Part shown: in pieces, positions 1 through 6,408 of the stretch
Position numbering within the stretch: position 1 is the stretch's first letter
Layout of the letters: the number at the start of each line of letters is the position of its first letter
Assembly (NCBI GenBank): GCA_964444795.1
Contig: CAYUIQ010000336.1
Coordinates: 1 to 7,546 of the forward strand
DNA length: 7,546 nt
Reading direction: 5' to 3'
Source: JABMRP01 sp964444795
GTDB taxonomy: Bacteria; Planctomycetota; Planctomycetia; Pirellulales; Thermoguttaceae
Translations under genes and position numbers: made by a program
Notes under the pieces: model-generated
What the model saw: the letters and a program-made list of their open reading frames with translations, nothing else
Told to the model about the DNA's origin: nothing
Databases searched by the model: none

Positions 1-174
1 GATCGTTCGGTTTCCAGCTACATGACGGCGGGATTCCCCGTTATGAGGCTAGGCGAACGCCGTTGTAGCAAGAAGCCGAATGATCCGCCGGGCAAGCCGG
101 CGGGATTTGTATTGTGAGGCGAGCTTCGGCGTAGTGAAGAGCCGAACGATCCGCCGGGCAAGCCGGCGGGATTT
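1..174. repeat. REP-like palindromic repeat cluster
   Basis: Two full units lie at 75-108 and 141-174 with a 66-bp period. Each starts GCCGAA(T/C)GAT and contains a perfect 7-bp stem CCGCCGG / CCGGCGG around a GCAAG loop (85-103 and 151-169), followed by GATTT. A GTAG tetranucleotide stands at the same place before each (65-68, 131-134). A degenerate partial unit (GGCGGGATT) lies around 27-35. The first ten bases, GATCGTTCGG, are the reverse complement of 142-151, so the window probably opens at the foot of an inverted unit. This is the pattern of a mosaic of REP units. The hairpins follow the 3' end of the minus-strand gene at 223 and could act as transcript ends. The core differs from the hairpins around the transposase at 2203-2703, so a different transposase probably spreads this family (inference). 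No gene is supported in 1-222. Confidence 0.75.
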
Positions 175-222
175 ATGTGGCACAACAAGCCTCCAATCTC
201 CCGACTTGGCTCGGCTGCTACA

Positions 223-1176
223 TCATTCACTCACGTTCGGCGGTTGGGCAATCTCCTCCAGCATCCGCTTCAGTTCCGGCAGTTTGACGCCGCGAGTCGT
301 CCCGTCCAGGAACGCCACCATGACGCCGGCTTCGTGAACTTGCCGAATCGTCCAGGTTGGCTTGGTACCGGCCGGGGCGCCGGCGGGCGTAATCGTCAGG
401 ACCTCTTCGACTTGGCCATTGGCGGCACGCACTTTCCCAATCGCAACTGTCATGCCCGTCAGATCGATGTCCCGTGGCTCCATCCAATGCACGCCGCAGC
501 CGAAGACTTCGACAAGGAGGATTGCCGTGGCGGAATCGGCCGGCTACGCGCCGGACCAAACCGAACCCGGCCCGTCCACGGCCAGGTAAGTAGTATCAAC
601 CAGTCGCGCCCCGAGGAATTCATCGGCGGGACATTGATAGCCTCCCGACGATGCCATGCTCTGGGCAAGTGTCCCGTTGGTGGGGCCGTTCCAGGGTTCC
701 GTCAGATCATACGATTCGTATAGATCTGTCCTGCCGGCGTACTCCAAGATCAGGACGCGCCAACTGTGCGTCGGAGTGCCGTCGGTCGCGGCACGGGTAA
801 GCGGCGGCAACGAGCCGTGCGTAGTTTCGTACTGTAACAACGCACACACGATCTCGCTCAGATTGTTTTGGCACCACGCTGCTTGACCATCCCCTTCCGG
901 GGGACCAATAAGAAAGAAAGGCGAGATCAGGACCAAGATGGCCAGTCCCCCAAGTGCGTACGGAACGAGCGGCGAGAGCGTTTTGGAAAACGTCGGAACG
1001 CGGCTACCGACCAGCAACAGCACCAGAAGCGAGATGACGGTCAGAAGAAAGAATCGCATGCCAGCCGCCAACGCCGAACAAAGCACGGCCACGACCCCCG
1101 TCACCGCGAACATCGCCCGCAAGCTCCATTGCGGTGGTCGGGGCGATTCGGTCGGAATGGGTTGATCGGTTTCCAC
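223..1176 (-). pseudogene. H-X9-DG domain membrane protein, interrupted by an in-frame amber codon
   Basis: This is a tandem paralogue of the gene at 1189-2136, co-directional and 12 bp downstream of it. It starts with GTG at 1174-1176, behind a GAGGA ribosome site (1182-1186, 5-nt spacing) that is conserved in the paralogue. Codon 211 is TAG (plus-strand CTA at 544-546), where the paralogue has AAG (Lys). The frame is unchanged on both sides: 210 residues precede the stop and 106 follow it. Both parts align with the 315-residue paralogue, so this is a nonsense change, not a frameshift. The N-terminus has three predicted membrane helices. The middle has C-Q-N-N-L, S-W-R-V-L-I-L and Y-D-L-T-E-P-W-N-G-P-T-N motifs of the DUF1559/H-X9-DG group. 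Beyond the stop lie H-W-M-E-P-R-D and an exact H-X9-DG (H281, D291-G292). A 210-residue truncated product could still be made. Function is unknown; a recent loss or a sequencing error both fit. Confidence 0.82.
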
Positions 1177-1188
1177 CGTGGTCCTCGG

Positions 1189-2136
1189 CTATGGGTCACT
1201 GTCCGGCGGTTGGGCAATCGCTTCGAACATCCGCTTCAGTTTCGGCAGACTGACGAGCTGACACCTACCATCGGCAAAGGTGACGAATACGCCAGCCACG
1301 TGAGAATTCCGAATCACCCACGTCGGCTCCGCGTTGGCCGGGGCATTGACTGGCGTGATCGTCAATTGCTCTTCGGTCCGTCCACCCCAAAATCGTTCTT
1401 GCCGAATCGCGATTGTCATGCCCCGCAGATCGATGTCCCGTGGCTCCACCCAATGCACGCCGCTGCCGAGGACTTCCACCAACAGGATCGCCTCGCCGGG
1501 ATCATCCGGCTTTGCGCCGGACCAAACCGAACTCGGCCCGTCCACGGCCAGGTACGAGGTATCGCCCGGCCGCGTTTTGTCGGTATCGCGATAGCACTGA
1601 TACACATAGACTTCATGCGGGGCGAGGCGTTGGTCAAGCGAGCCGTTGGTCGGTCCGTTCCAGGGTTCGGTGAGGTCATATGCTCCGTACAAGTTTTGTA
1701 GCTGCATGTGCGGCAAGATCAAGACGCGCCAACTGTGCATCGGAGTGCCATCAGCCGCGGATGTCACAAGCGGCGGCAGTGTGCCGTTTCTGTTCTCGTA
1801 CACGATCAGCCCCGTGGTGAGTTCGTGCAGATTGTTCTGGCAGCCTATTTGACTGCCATGCACGGTGAAGATGGAACGAGCAACAAACAGGAATGCGAGC
1901 AAGACGACCATCGCCCCGAGCGCAAACGGAAAGAACGGCAAGAGCGCATCGGAGAGTTTCGGAACAAAGCAGACCAACGCCATGAGGACAAGCAGGACGA
2001 CAAGCGCCTGGAGGAACAAGCCGGCAGCCAATGCCGAACAGAGCACGGCCACGACCGCCGTCACCACGAACATCGTCCGCAGGCTCCACTGCGGTGGCCG
2101 AGACGGTTCGGTCGGAACAGGCTGATTGGGTTCCAT
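1189..2136 (-). CDS. Three-helix membrane protein with C-terminal H-X9-DG domain (DUF1559-related)
   Basis: This gene encodes 315 residues from ATG at 2134-2136, with GAGGA at 2142-2146 five bases upstream. Residues 1-20 are Pro-rich and polar, ending in W-S-L-R-T-M-F, a common planctomycete entry to a first membrane helix. Hydrophobic segments lie at about 22-39, 41-58 and 66-86. The rest is probably extracytoplasmic. It starts at C99-Q-N-N-L, the position that follows the pilin helix in DUF1559 proteins, and continues with L-P-P, S-W-R-V-L-I-L and Y-D-L-T-E-P-W-N-G-P-T-N. Near the C-terminus are H-W-V-E-P-R-D-I-D-L and an exact H-X9-DG (H279, D289-G290). DUF1559 proteins normally carry an N-terminal prepilin cleavage motif; none is present here. 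Function is unknown. The family is abundant in planctomycetes and often called prepilin-like. The start is well supported by the leader shared with the downstream paralogue. Confidence 0.88.
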   Translation of the reverse strand: MEPNQPVPTEPSRPPQWSLRTMFVVTAVVAVLCSALAAGLFLQALVVLLVLMALVCFVPKLSDALLPFFPFALGAMVVLLAFLFVARSIFTVHGSQIGCQNNLHELTTGLIVYENRNGTLPPLVTSAADGTPMHSWRVLILPHMQLQNLYGAYDLTEPWNGPTNGSLDQRLAPHEVYVYQCYRDTDKTRPGDTSYLAVDGPSSVWSGAKPDDPGEAILLVEVLGSGVHWVEPRDIDLRGMTIAIRQERFWGGRTEEQLTITPVNAPANAEPTWVIRNSHVAGVFVTFADGRCQLVSLPKLKRMFEAIAQPPDSDP

Positions 2137-2154
2137 CGTGATCCTCGGCTACGA

Positions 2155-2275
2155 CCCCCCGGCGGAGCCGGGGGCTGAAGATTATTGCGGTGACTTCCCC
2201 CGTCAGCCCCCGGCTCTGCCGGGGGGGCGTTCTCCGCGACAATCCCGTCCGTCGATCATCCTACATCCGGCATGC
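2155..2275. repeat. 121-bp direct repeat, copy A, with paired inverted REP hairpins
   Basis: This copy matches 2724-2844 at 112 of 121 positions with no gap. It contains two hairpins in opposite orientation: 2156-2174 (CCCCCGGC, loop GGA, GCCGGGGG) and 2207-2225 (CCCCCGGC, loop TCT, GCCGGGGG). They are separated by a less conserved spacer of about 30 bp, which is the arrangement of a BIME-type double REP. Positions 2203-2275 are also the 3' end of the transposase gene, stop codon included. The left hairpin lies about 10 bp upstream of the ribosome site of the gene at 1189-2136. It may therefore end transposase transcripts or structure the leader of that gene (inference). Confidence 0.88.
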
Positions 2276-2703
2276 CGCGCGATGTAAGCCCGTGCGGTTC
2301 CAATCTCGGGCGGTGAACGAAGACACCGACGGCAGTATCCTTCGGTCCAAACGCGCCCGCGATCCAGCGCCTGGCGCATTCGCGTCTTCAACCGCCCGAC
2401 CATCTTCGGGACCGGATCGGCACCGTGGCTACAGATCCAATGCACGTGCCACGATTCGAGACTGACGTCGGTCAAGAGGCAGCCAAACTCGCCAGAAGCG
2501 TTGACGAGCGCCTCGTAAACGATGTCCTGCTCCGCCGGTGTGAAGTAGACGGGCGACTTGGCGAGTTGCTGTTTCGCGTAGCTCAGCAGACTCGGGCTGG
2601 CCGGGAGAATCTCGCCGCCCTCGACGTACCCCCGCATGTCGCCCGGCAGCCACGTTCCGTAACTGGTAGTGGTTACCATTGTGGCGAGGGTCTGGTGGGG
2701 CAT
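2203..2703 (-). CDS. REP-associated tyrosine transposase (Y1/HUH, IS200-like family)
   Basis: This encodes a 166-residue protein of the Y1 transposase superfamily, which cuts and rejoins single-stranded DNA at hairpin sites using one tyrosine. Visible signatures are the N-terminal T-T-T-S-Y-G-T-W-L-P-G-D-M-R-G (residues 11-25), the metal-binding HUH motif H86-V-H88 within W-H-V-H-W, V-W-T-E-G-Y-C-R-R (118-126), and R-A-Y140-I-A-R-H with Y140 as the likely nucleophile. All key residues are present, and the length suits a RAYT. I place the start at ATG 2701-2703. An open frame continues upstream to 3024, but it runs through the repeat at 2724-2844 and into the neighbouring gene. ATG at 2677-2679 is an alternative start, and the ribosome site is weak. 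The last codons run into the GC-rich REP hairpin, giving a Gly/Pro/Arg-rich tail. Palindromes on both sides support the RAYT assignment. Confidence 0.87.
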   Translation of the reverse strand: MPHQTLATMVTTTSYGTWLPGDMRGYVEGGEILPASPSLLSYAKQQLAKSPVYFTPAEQDIVYEALVNASGEFGCLLTDVSLESWHVHWICSHGADPVPKMVGRLKTRMRQALDRGRVWTEGYCRRCLRSPPEIGTARAYIARHAGCRMIDGRDCRGERPPGRAGG

Positions 2704-2723
2704 GGTGTTCTCTGGGGATTCTA

Positions 2724-2844
2724 CCCCCCGGCGGAGCCGGGGGCTGAAGACTATTATTGTGGCTTCCCCCATCAGCCCCCGGCTCTGCCGGGGGGTCGTT
2801 CTCCGCGACAATCCCGTCCGTCGATCATCCGACACCCGGCATGC
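2724..2844. repeat. 121-bp direct repeat, copy B, upstream of the transposase
   Basis: This is the second copy of the repeat at 2155-2275, in the same orientation and 21 bp upstream of the transposase start. Its hairpins are 2725-2743 (loop GGA) and 2776-2794 (loop TCT), each with a perfect 8-bp stem. Of the nine mismatches to copy A, six fall in or beside the spacer between the hairpins. The repeat lies between the stop codon of the 973-residue gene (2880) and the transposase start, so it may end transcription of that gene (inference). Confidence 0.88.
2772..2843 (-). pseudogene. 3' remnant of a second Y1 transposase gene
   Basis: Read on the minus strand, these 24 codons give exactly the last 23 residues of the transposase at 2203-2703 (its residues 144-166, from H-A-G-C-R-M-I-D to R-A-G-G), plus the TGA stop. 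The three base differences from that gene within this stretch are all synonymous (AGG/CGG, GGA/GGG, CGC/CGA). The sequence just upstream (about 2845-2879) holds a degraded A-Y-V-R-W resembling the catalytic A-Y-I-A-R, but it is out of register. No other part of a transposase is visible. It is either the relic of a second copy or a non-autonomous unit built from the 3' end of one. Confidence 0.7.
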
Positions 2845-2879
2845 AGATCGACTTCCCGTCAACCACCGGACATACGCCC

Positions 2880-5801
2880 CTACTTCTCCGCCTTCTCGTT
2901 GCGAACGATCTCCACCGTCGCGATCAGCGCATCGTCCTCGAATCGTAGCGAAGCGACGATCTCGTCGATGCTTTCGACGAAGCGGGTGAACGACGGCTCG
3001 ACGTCGTCGCGCGGGTGCTGGCACGATTGCTCGCGGTTGCCATGCACGCTACACGTCACCTGGTTGCGATCGGCGTCGAACGAGTACTGGCCCTGGTCGG
3101 GGCAGAAGTAATGCACGCCGTATTTCGCCTCGGAAAGCCGCGGGATCTCGTCGATCGGCGTATCGTAGAGTTTCGTCAGGTTGTAGATCGAGATGATGTT
3201 GCGATGGCAGGCGATCCGCGATTTCTCGGCCCAGTAGAGTTGGGCGTCGCCGCGCATGCGCCCCATGGCGCGACGGTTGAGCCGCAGCAACATGTGGGCT
3301 TCGACCGGTGGCCGGGTCTCTTCGGCCGCACTGGCGTCGATCACTTCGCGCAGCGTGTCGGGTTTGGTGGCCGCCACGAGTTGGTTGCCCACCAGGGCCA
3401 CGTGCAGGCGGATCTTCACGGCGTAGATCTGCCCGCTGAAGACGTAGATCGCGTGCTCCTTGTAGTCGGGCAGACGGTAGGCGTCGAGCTTGGTCTGCAG
3501 ATCCATCAGCTCATCGTCCTTGAGGAAGATCTGCCGGGAAAGCTGCTCCAGCAGTTGGCCCGCGTATTCCCGGTTCTCGACGTCAATGGTGACGTACGTC
3601 GGCGTGGTCAGGGCCATCAACAGCGAGGTGACCACGGCCTGTTGCCCCATCGACGCCTTGCCCAGCAGCGGCACTTCCAAAGCGTGGAACCGGGTCGGGT
3701 CGATTTCCAGGATCGTTTCGCCGTCGCAGAAGTGCAGACTCATCCGATCGCCGATCCAACTCAGATCGGTCAGCGTCGGGTTGGCCCGGAGTACCTCGGA
3801 CACGCCGGGCACGCCGGTGAGAAATCCGGCGATGTTCTTTCGCCCCGGCACCATCACCAGCGAAGCCACCGCCGAGGGAGCGATTCGGGCGGTGCTGATG
3901 GGCAGCGGGTTCTTGTCGACCATGCCGCGCAGGTCGTTGTAAAGACTTCCGTTGGCAAAGGGGAGCACGCACGTCTCCACTTTCACCCGTTGGCCCACGG
4001 TAATCCGCATCGCCAGGGGGTCGAACATGGGCTGCCAGAAGGCCTGATAGCGCTGTTTGTACCGCTCGTATTCGGCCGCCTCGGCCGCCGAGACGTTCAG
4101 CACCGAGAGTTCGGCGTTGGGGGAGAGGTACTTCAATCGGTTATGCACGGTACACGTGCAGGTATCCCGCTCGACGTCGATGTCGTAGGCGCCGCCGTGG
4201 GGGCAAACGATCTTGTTGGGGTCGACGAACCGGCCCTCGATCAGATCGCTCAGCGAGTCGGGCGAACGGCCGTACTCCAAGCGGTAGAAGAGCGAGGCGT
4301 TGTTGAGCATCACCAGATTGCTGAAGCATTGCAGGCGGCGTTTCTCCGAGATCTTGGCCGCCGGACCGATGAGTCGCCGGATCGTCGCCTCGGAAGCGAA
4401 GAAGTAGCCCGAATCGGCGGCGTCGGGCGGGGGTAGAATCGTCGTCACGTACCGGTAATCGAGCGCCCCGTGCAGATTGGGAACCAACCCCTCGGCCGCG
4501 TCGATCACCCGGCGGATCGCCCGGTGGGAATTGGAGTAGACCACGTAGTCCTCGTGCTCGACCACGAACGAACTGACCATCCGGTCTTGCGTGTAGTGGG
4601 CCGTCACTTTGTGTCCGCGGTAGTTGAACTCCTGGTCGACCATGCCCGGGTGGCGCTGTCGCACGTCGGCCAACCAGAGCCCGGCGGCCGTGCGGAAGAC
4701 CTCGGGTTTGGTGACCTTCAGCAGGACGGTGAAGTCGGTTCCTTCCATCACAAAGGGATCGGCGCCGGTCACGGCCACCTCGGCGATCACGGCGTCGGCA
4801 AACAGTTGGGTCAGCGGATCGCGCCGCAAGCACAACTGGTCTTCCAGCTTGGCCCGCAACTGCTGATCCTGGGCCTGCACGGTAAACAGCCGCAAGAGGT
4901 TATTGCCCCACTGCGAGGAGAGGTCCATCAACTCGCCGAGCGATTTCATCGAGTTGAAGTGGAGGAAGTACTGATCCTCCGGCACCAATTGGGCGATGGC
5001 GTGTGGCCGGGGTTCGATGCCCTCGTCTTCCTGTTTCTTTTTCAGCAGTTCCTTGTAGGGCAAGGAGCGGAGGTTGGGCGGGCTCAGGGTGCTGATGTGC
5101 GTGTTCAAGTCGCCCACCCGGCTGCGCACGCTCAGCGCCTCGCGCTGCAACGATTCCTGAATGGCCAACGATCCGGTGAACACCTGGTAGAGGTCGGTCT
5201 CCAGGTCCTTCTCGTCCCGCATCAGCTTGGGAATCGGCGGCGGCGTGACGCCGTACCGGGCCTTCGACTGCAAGAGGCAGTATTGGAAGAACGTCTCCTC
5301 GGGATAATAGCGCAACAGTTGGGCGAAGTAGAGGTTCTGCTGACCGGCCCAGTTGGTGTAGATGCTCTTGGGGCCGACGGCCGCCGCGGGAACGGGCGCC
5401 GCGGGAATCTCGACCTCGATTTGGCCCTGACGGACCTCGACCCGGCGCGTCCCGTCGGGGTTCTCCGACACCATCTCGTACGACAGCGACAGGGGCACCT
5501 TCCCTTGGCCTCGAAGCCGACCGTAAAACTCGGCGTGCTTCTGCTGAAACTTCGTTTCTTTAGGGTAGATCAAGTAAGCCCGATCGTCGGCCGATTTCAA
5601 ACGCAGGTAGTTGCTCTTCTCGAACTCCTGGGCGAAGAATCGCTGCTCCAGTCGCACGGTGAACACGACGATGTCGCCCTGCCGGTCGCGATACACCTCG
5701 ACTTTGTGTTCGAAGGGCATCGCGTCGTCCGCCACGCCGACAGTCGGCGACAGCCCGGCCAGAGCGGCCCAGGCAATACAGGAAATTGGGGAAAATCTCA
5801 T
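2880..5801 (-). CDS. Large secreted protein with internally repeated DUF3352-like and Cys-Pro/Cys-x2-His modules
   Basis: The gene encodes 973 residues from ATG at 5799-5801, with AGGAG ten bases upstream. Residues 1-24 look like a signal peptide cleaved after G-V-A, before D-D. There is no later membrane segment, so I expect export to the periplasm or beyond. Residues 25-140 are a mixed beta-rich region. From about 270 a domain resembling DUF3352-type planctomycete proteins starts at L-V-P-E-D-Q-Y and reaches Y-V-V-Y-S-N-S...R-R-V-I-D-A (about 418-436). A second segment ending L-V-A-A-T-K-P-D-T-L-R-E-V-I-D-A (about 806-821) looks like a diverged copy. After each copy comes a prepilin-tail-like module: C533-P...Y539...C550-x2-H553 and C900-P...Y906...C917-x2-H920, with identical spacing. 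The function is unknown and the DUF3352 likeness is a memory-based judgement. The next gene downstream on the same strand is the transposase, whose insertion probably explains the adjacency. Confidence 0.85.
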   Translation of the reverse strand: MRFSPISCIAWAALAGLSPTVGVADDAMPFEHKVEVYRDRQGDIVVFTVRLEQRFFAQEFEKSNYLRLKSADDRAYLIYPKETKFQQKHAEFYGRLRGQGKVPLSLSYEMVSENPDGTRRVEVRQGQIEVEIPAAPVPAAAVGPKSIYTNWAGQQNLYFAQLLRYYPEETFFQYCLLQSKARYGVTPPPIPKLMRDEKDLETDLYQVFTGSLAIQESLQREALSVRSRVGDLNTHISTLSPPNLRSLPYKELLKKKQEDEGIEPRPHAIAQLVPEDQYFLHFNSMKSLGELMDLSSQWGNNLLRLFTVQAQDQQLRAKLEDQLCLRRDPLTQLFADAVIAEVAVTGADPFVMEGTDFTVLLKVTKPEVFRTAAGLWLADVRQRHPGMVDQEFNYRGHKVTAHYTQDRMVSSFVVEHEDYVVYSNSHRAIRRVIDAAEGLVPNLHGALDYRYVTTILPPPDAADSGYFFASEATIRRLIGPAAKISEKRRLQCFSNLVMLNNASLFYRLEYGRSPDSLSDLIEGRFVDPNKIVCPHGGAYDIDVERDTCTCTVHNRLKYLSPNAELSVLNVSAAEAAEYERYKQRYQAFWQPMFDPLAMRITVGQRVKVETCVLPFANGSLYNDLRGMVDKNPLPISTARIAPSAVASLVMVPGRKNIAGFLTGVPGVSEVLRANPTLTDLSWIGDRMSLHFCDGETILEIDPTRFHALEVPLLGKASMGQQAVVTSLLMALTTPTYVTIDVENREYAGQLLEQLSRQIFLKDDELMDLQTKLDAYRLPDYKEHAIYVFSGQIYAVKIRLHVALVGNQLVAATKPDTLREVIDASAAEETRPPVEAHMLLRLNRRAMGRMRGDAQLYWAEKSRIACHRNIISIYNLTKLYDTPIDEIPRLSEAKYGVHYFCPDQGQYSFDADRNQVTCSVHGNREQSCQHPRDDVEPSFTRFVESIDEIVASLRFEDDALIATVEIVRNEKAEK

Positions 5802-6006
5802 GGGTCACTGGCTCCTGTTCTGCGAGAAGGGAAGAGTCGTTCGATCAGCCTGATCCCGACACGTCGACGAGAACTTCGCGCCGGCGCACCGCCACCCCCC
5901 TCACCCTCGATGTACGTTCGAAGGAGGAAAAGCGCCGGTAGGGCGCAGTTCAATCATCCTGGCGAAAAGCACTTCGCCGTATAACGGAGAATCTTGGCTT
6001 TTTTTC

Positions 6007-6256
6007 GGCTCATCCCGGAAGTGCGTACCTGAGGGCTTGAAAACAAGTCCATCTGTCTGGAGTGTACCCGCGATGGCCGGGAAGTACCGGTGCCTCTTCT
6101 CTATTCGAGGATTATTGACAAACCGGGGCGTTTCTCGGCGATTCTCGACGTTTGGCAACAGAGGAGAGGCACCGGTACTTCCCGGCAGTGGAAACCAGGT
6201 ACGCCTCGAACAGACGAGCCCTCCATCGAGCCAGGTACGCACTTTCGGGATGAGCC
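6007..6256. repeat. 250-bp nested inverted repeat (foldback / MITE-like element)
   Basis: Three concentric pairs of inverted arms share nearly one centre at about 6131-6137. The outer arms are 6007-6031 and 6232-6256 (25 bp, 24 matching). The middle arms are 6076-6102 and 6160-6186 (27 bp, 26 matching). The inner arms are TTGACAAAC 6115-6123 and GTTTGGCAA 6150-6158 (8 of 9). The stretches between the outer and middle arms are 44 and 45 bp long and keep only scattered similarity (GTAC, CAGAC). The element encodes no convincing protein. The size and symmetry suit a miniature transposable element or an interspersed palindromic repeat. If transcribed it would make a long RNA hairpin. I see no clear target-site duplication. 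Confidence 0.8.
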
Positions 6257-6279
6257 TTTTTCTCTCCGTTCTTCAGGGC

Positions 6280-6312
6280 TTTCGGGACCATTTGCTTGAT
6301 TTCGGGACCGTT
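6280..6312 (+). promoter_or_regulatory. Direct repeat upstream of the DUF2330-like gene, possible operator
   Basis: TTTCGGGACCATT (6280-6292) and TTTCGGGACCGTT (6300-6312) match at 12 of 13 positions and are spaced exactly 20 bp apart, about two DNA turns. They sit just upstream of the possible -35 element at 6316. The layout suits a regulator binding in tandem on one face of the helix, but chance or repeat decay is possible. Confidence 0.35.
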
Positions 6313-6315
6313 CGG

Positions 6316-6345
6316 TTGCAGGCCCACTCCACGTTGGGCTAGACT
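6316..6345 (+). promoter_or_regulatory. Possible sigma70-type promoter
   Basis: TTGCAG (6316-6321) and TAGACT (6340-6345) are separated by 18 bp, a plausible -35/-10 pair for the gene starting at 6409. The predicted transcript would begin near 6352, leaving a leader of about 57 bases. Both hexamers are imperfect and planctomycete promoters are poorly defined, so this is tentative. Confidence 0.25.
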
Positions 6346-6408
6346 CGGGTTTGTCGTGGGGATTCAAATCCCTATCAGTCGTTCCAGCAAGGGTGGAGGG
6401 ACTTGGTC

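Larger units (their letters stand above)
5802..6408. other. Divergent intergenic region
   Basis: These 607 bp separate the minus-strand 973-residue gene from the plus-strand gene at 6409. No open frame here looks like a real protein. Contents from left to right are: a 13-bp perfect palindrome GATCAG-C-CTGATC at 5843-5855, about 42 bp upstream of the start at 5801 and a possible operator; a small hairpin GGCGAA / TTCGCC at 5961-5978; the large foldback at 6007-6256; a direct repeat at 6280-6312; and a possible promoter at 6316-6345. Confidence 0.7.

Noticed and set aside
75..174. CRISPR array
   Set aside because: There are only two full units with related spacers and a palindromic core, and no cas genes, so REP units explain it better.
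544..546. Frameshift between the two parts of the downstream H-X9-DG gene
   Set aside because: The distance between the two open parts is a whole number of codons, and the sequence between them aligns with the paralogue in the same frame. Only one codon is a stop.
868..1701. Plus-strand open frame of 277 codons across both H-X9-DG genes
   Set aside because: It is a shadow of the tandem paralogues, and its repeated segments only mirror their DNA similarity.
2704..3024. N-terminal extension of the transposase by 107 codons
   Set aside because: The extra sequence is a translation of the REP repeat and of the wrong frame of the neighbouring gene. The family's usual start region begins near T-T-T-S-Y-G-T-W.
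3015..4436. Plus-strand open frame of 473 codons
   Set aside because: It is antisense to the well-supported 973-residue gene. Its product is rich in His, Val and Arg with no domain pattern, as expected for the opposite strand of a GC-rich gene.
4470..5984. Plus-strand open frame of 504 codons
   Set aside because: It is antisense to the same gene, with Leu/Val/Gln/His-rich low-information sequence and no recognisable motif. The minus-strand frame has a signal peptide, a ribosome site and internal repeats.
6037..6342. Small protein gene in the intergenic region (several 69-113 codon frames on both strands)
   Set aside because: All run through the arms of the foldback, have no ribosome site that stands out, and show no protein-like pattern.
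6403..6408. TTG start for the DUF2330-like protein
   Set aside because: It lies only two bases after the GGAGGG site. ATG at 6409 has proper spacing and gives a clean signal peptide.
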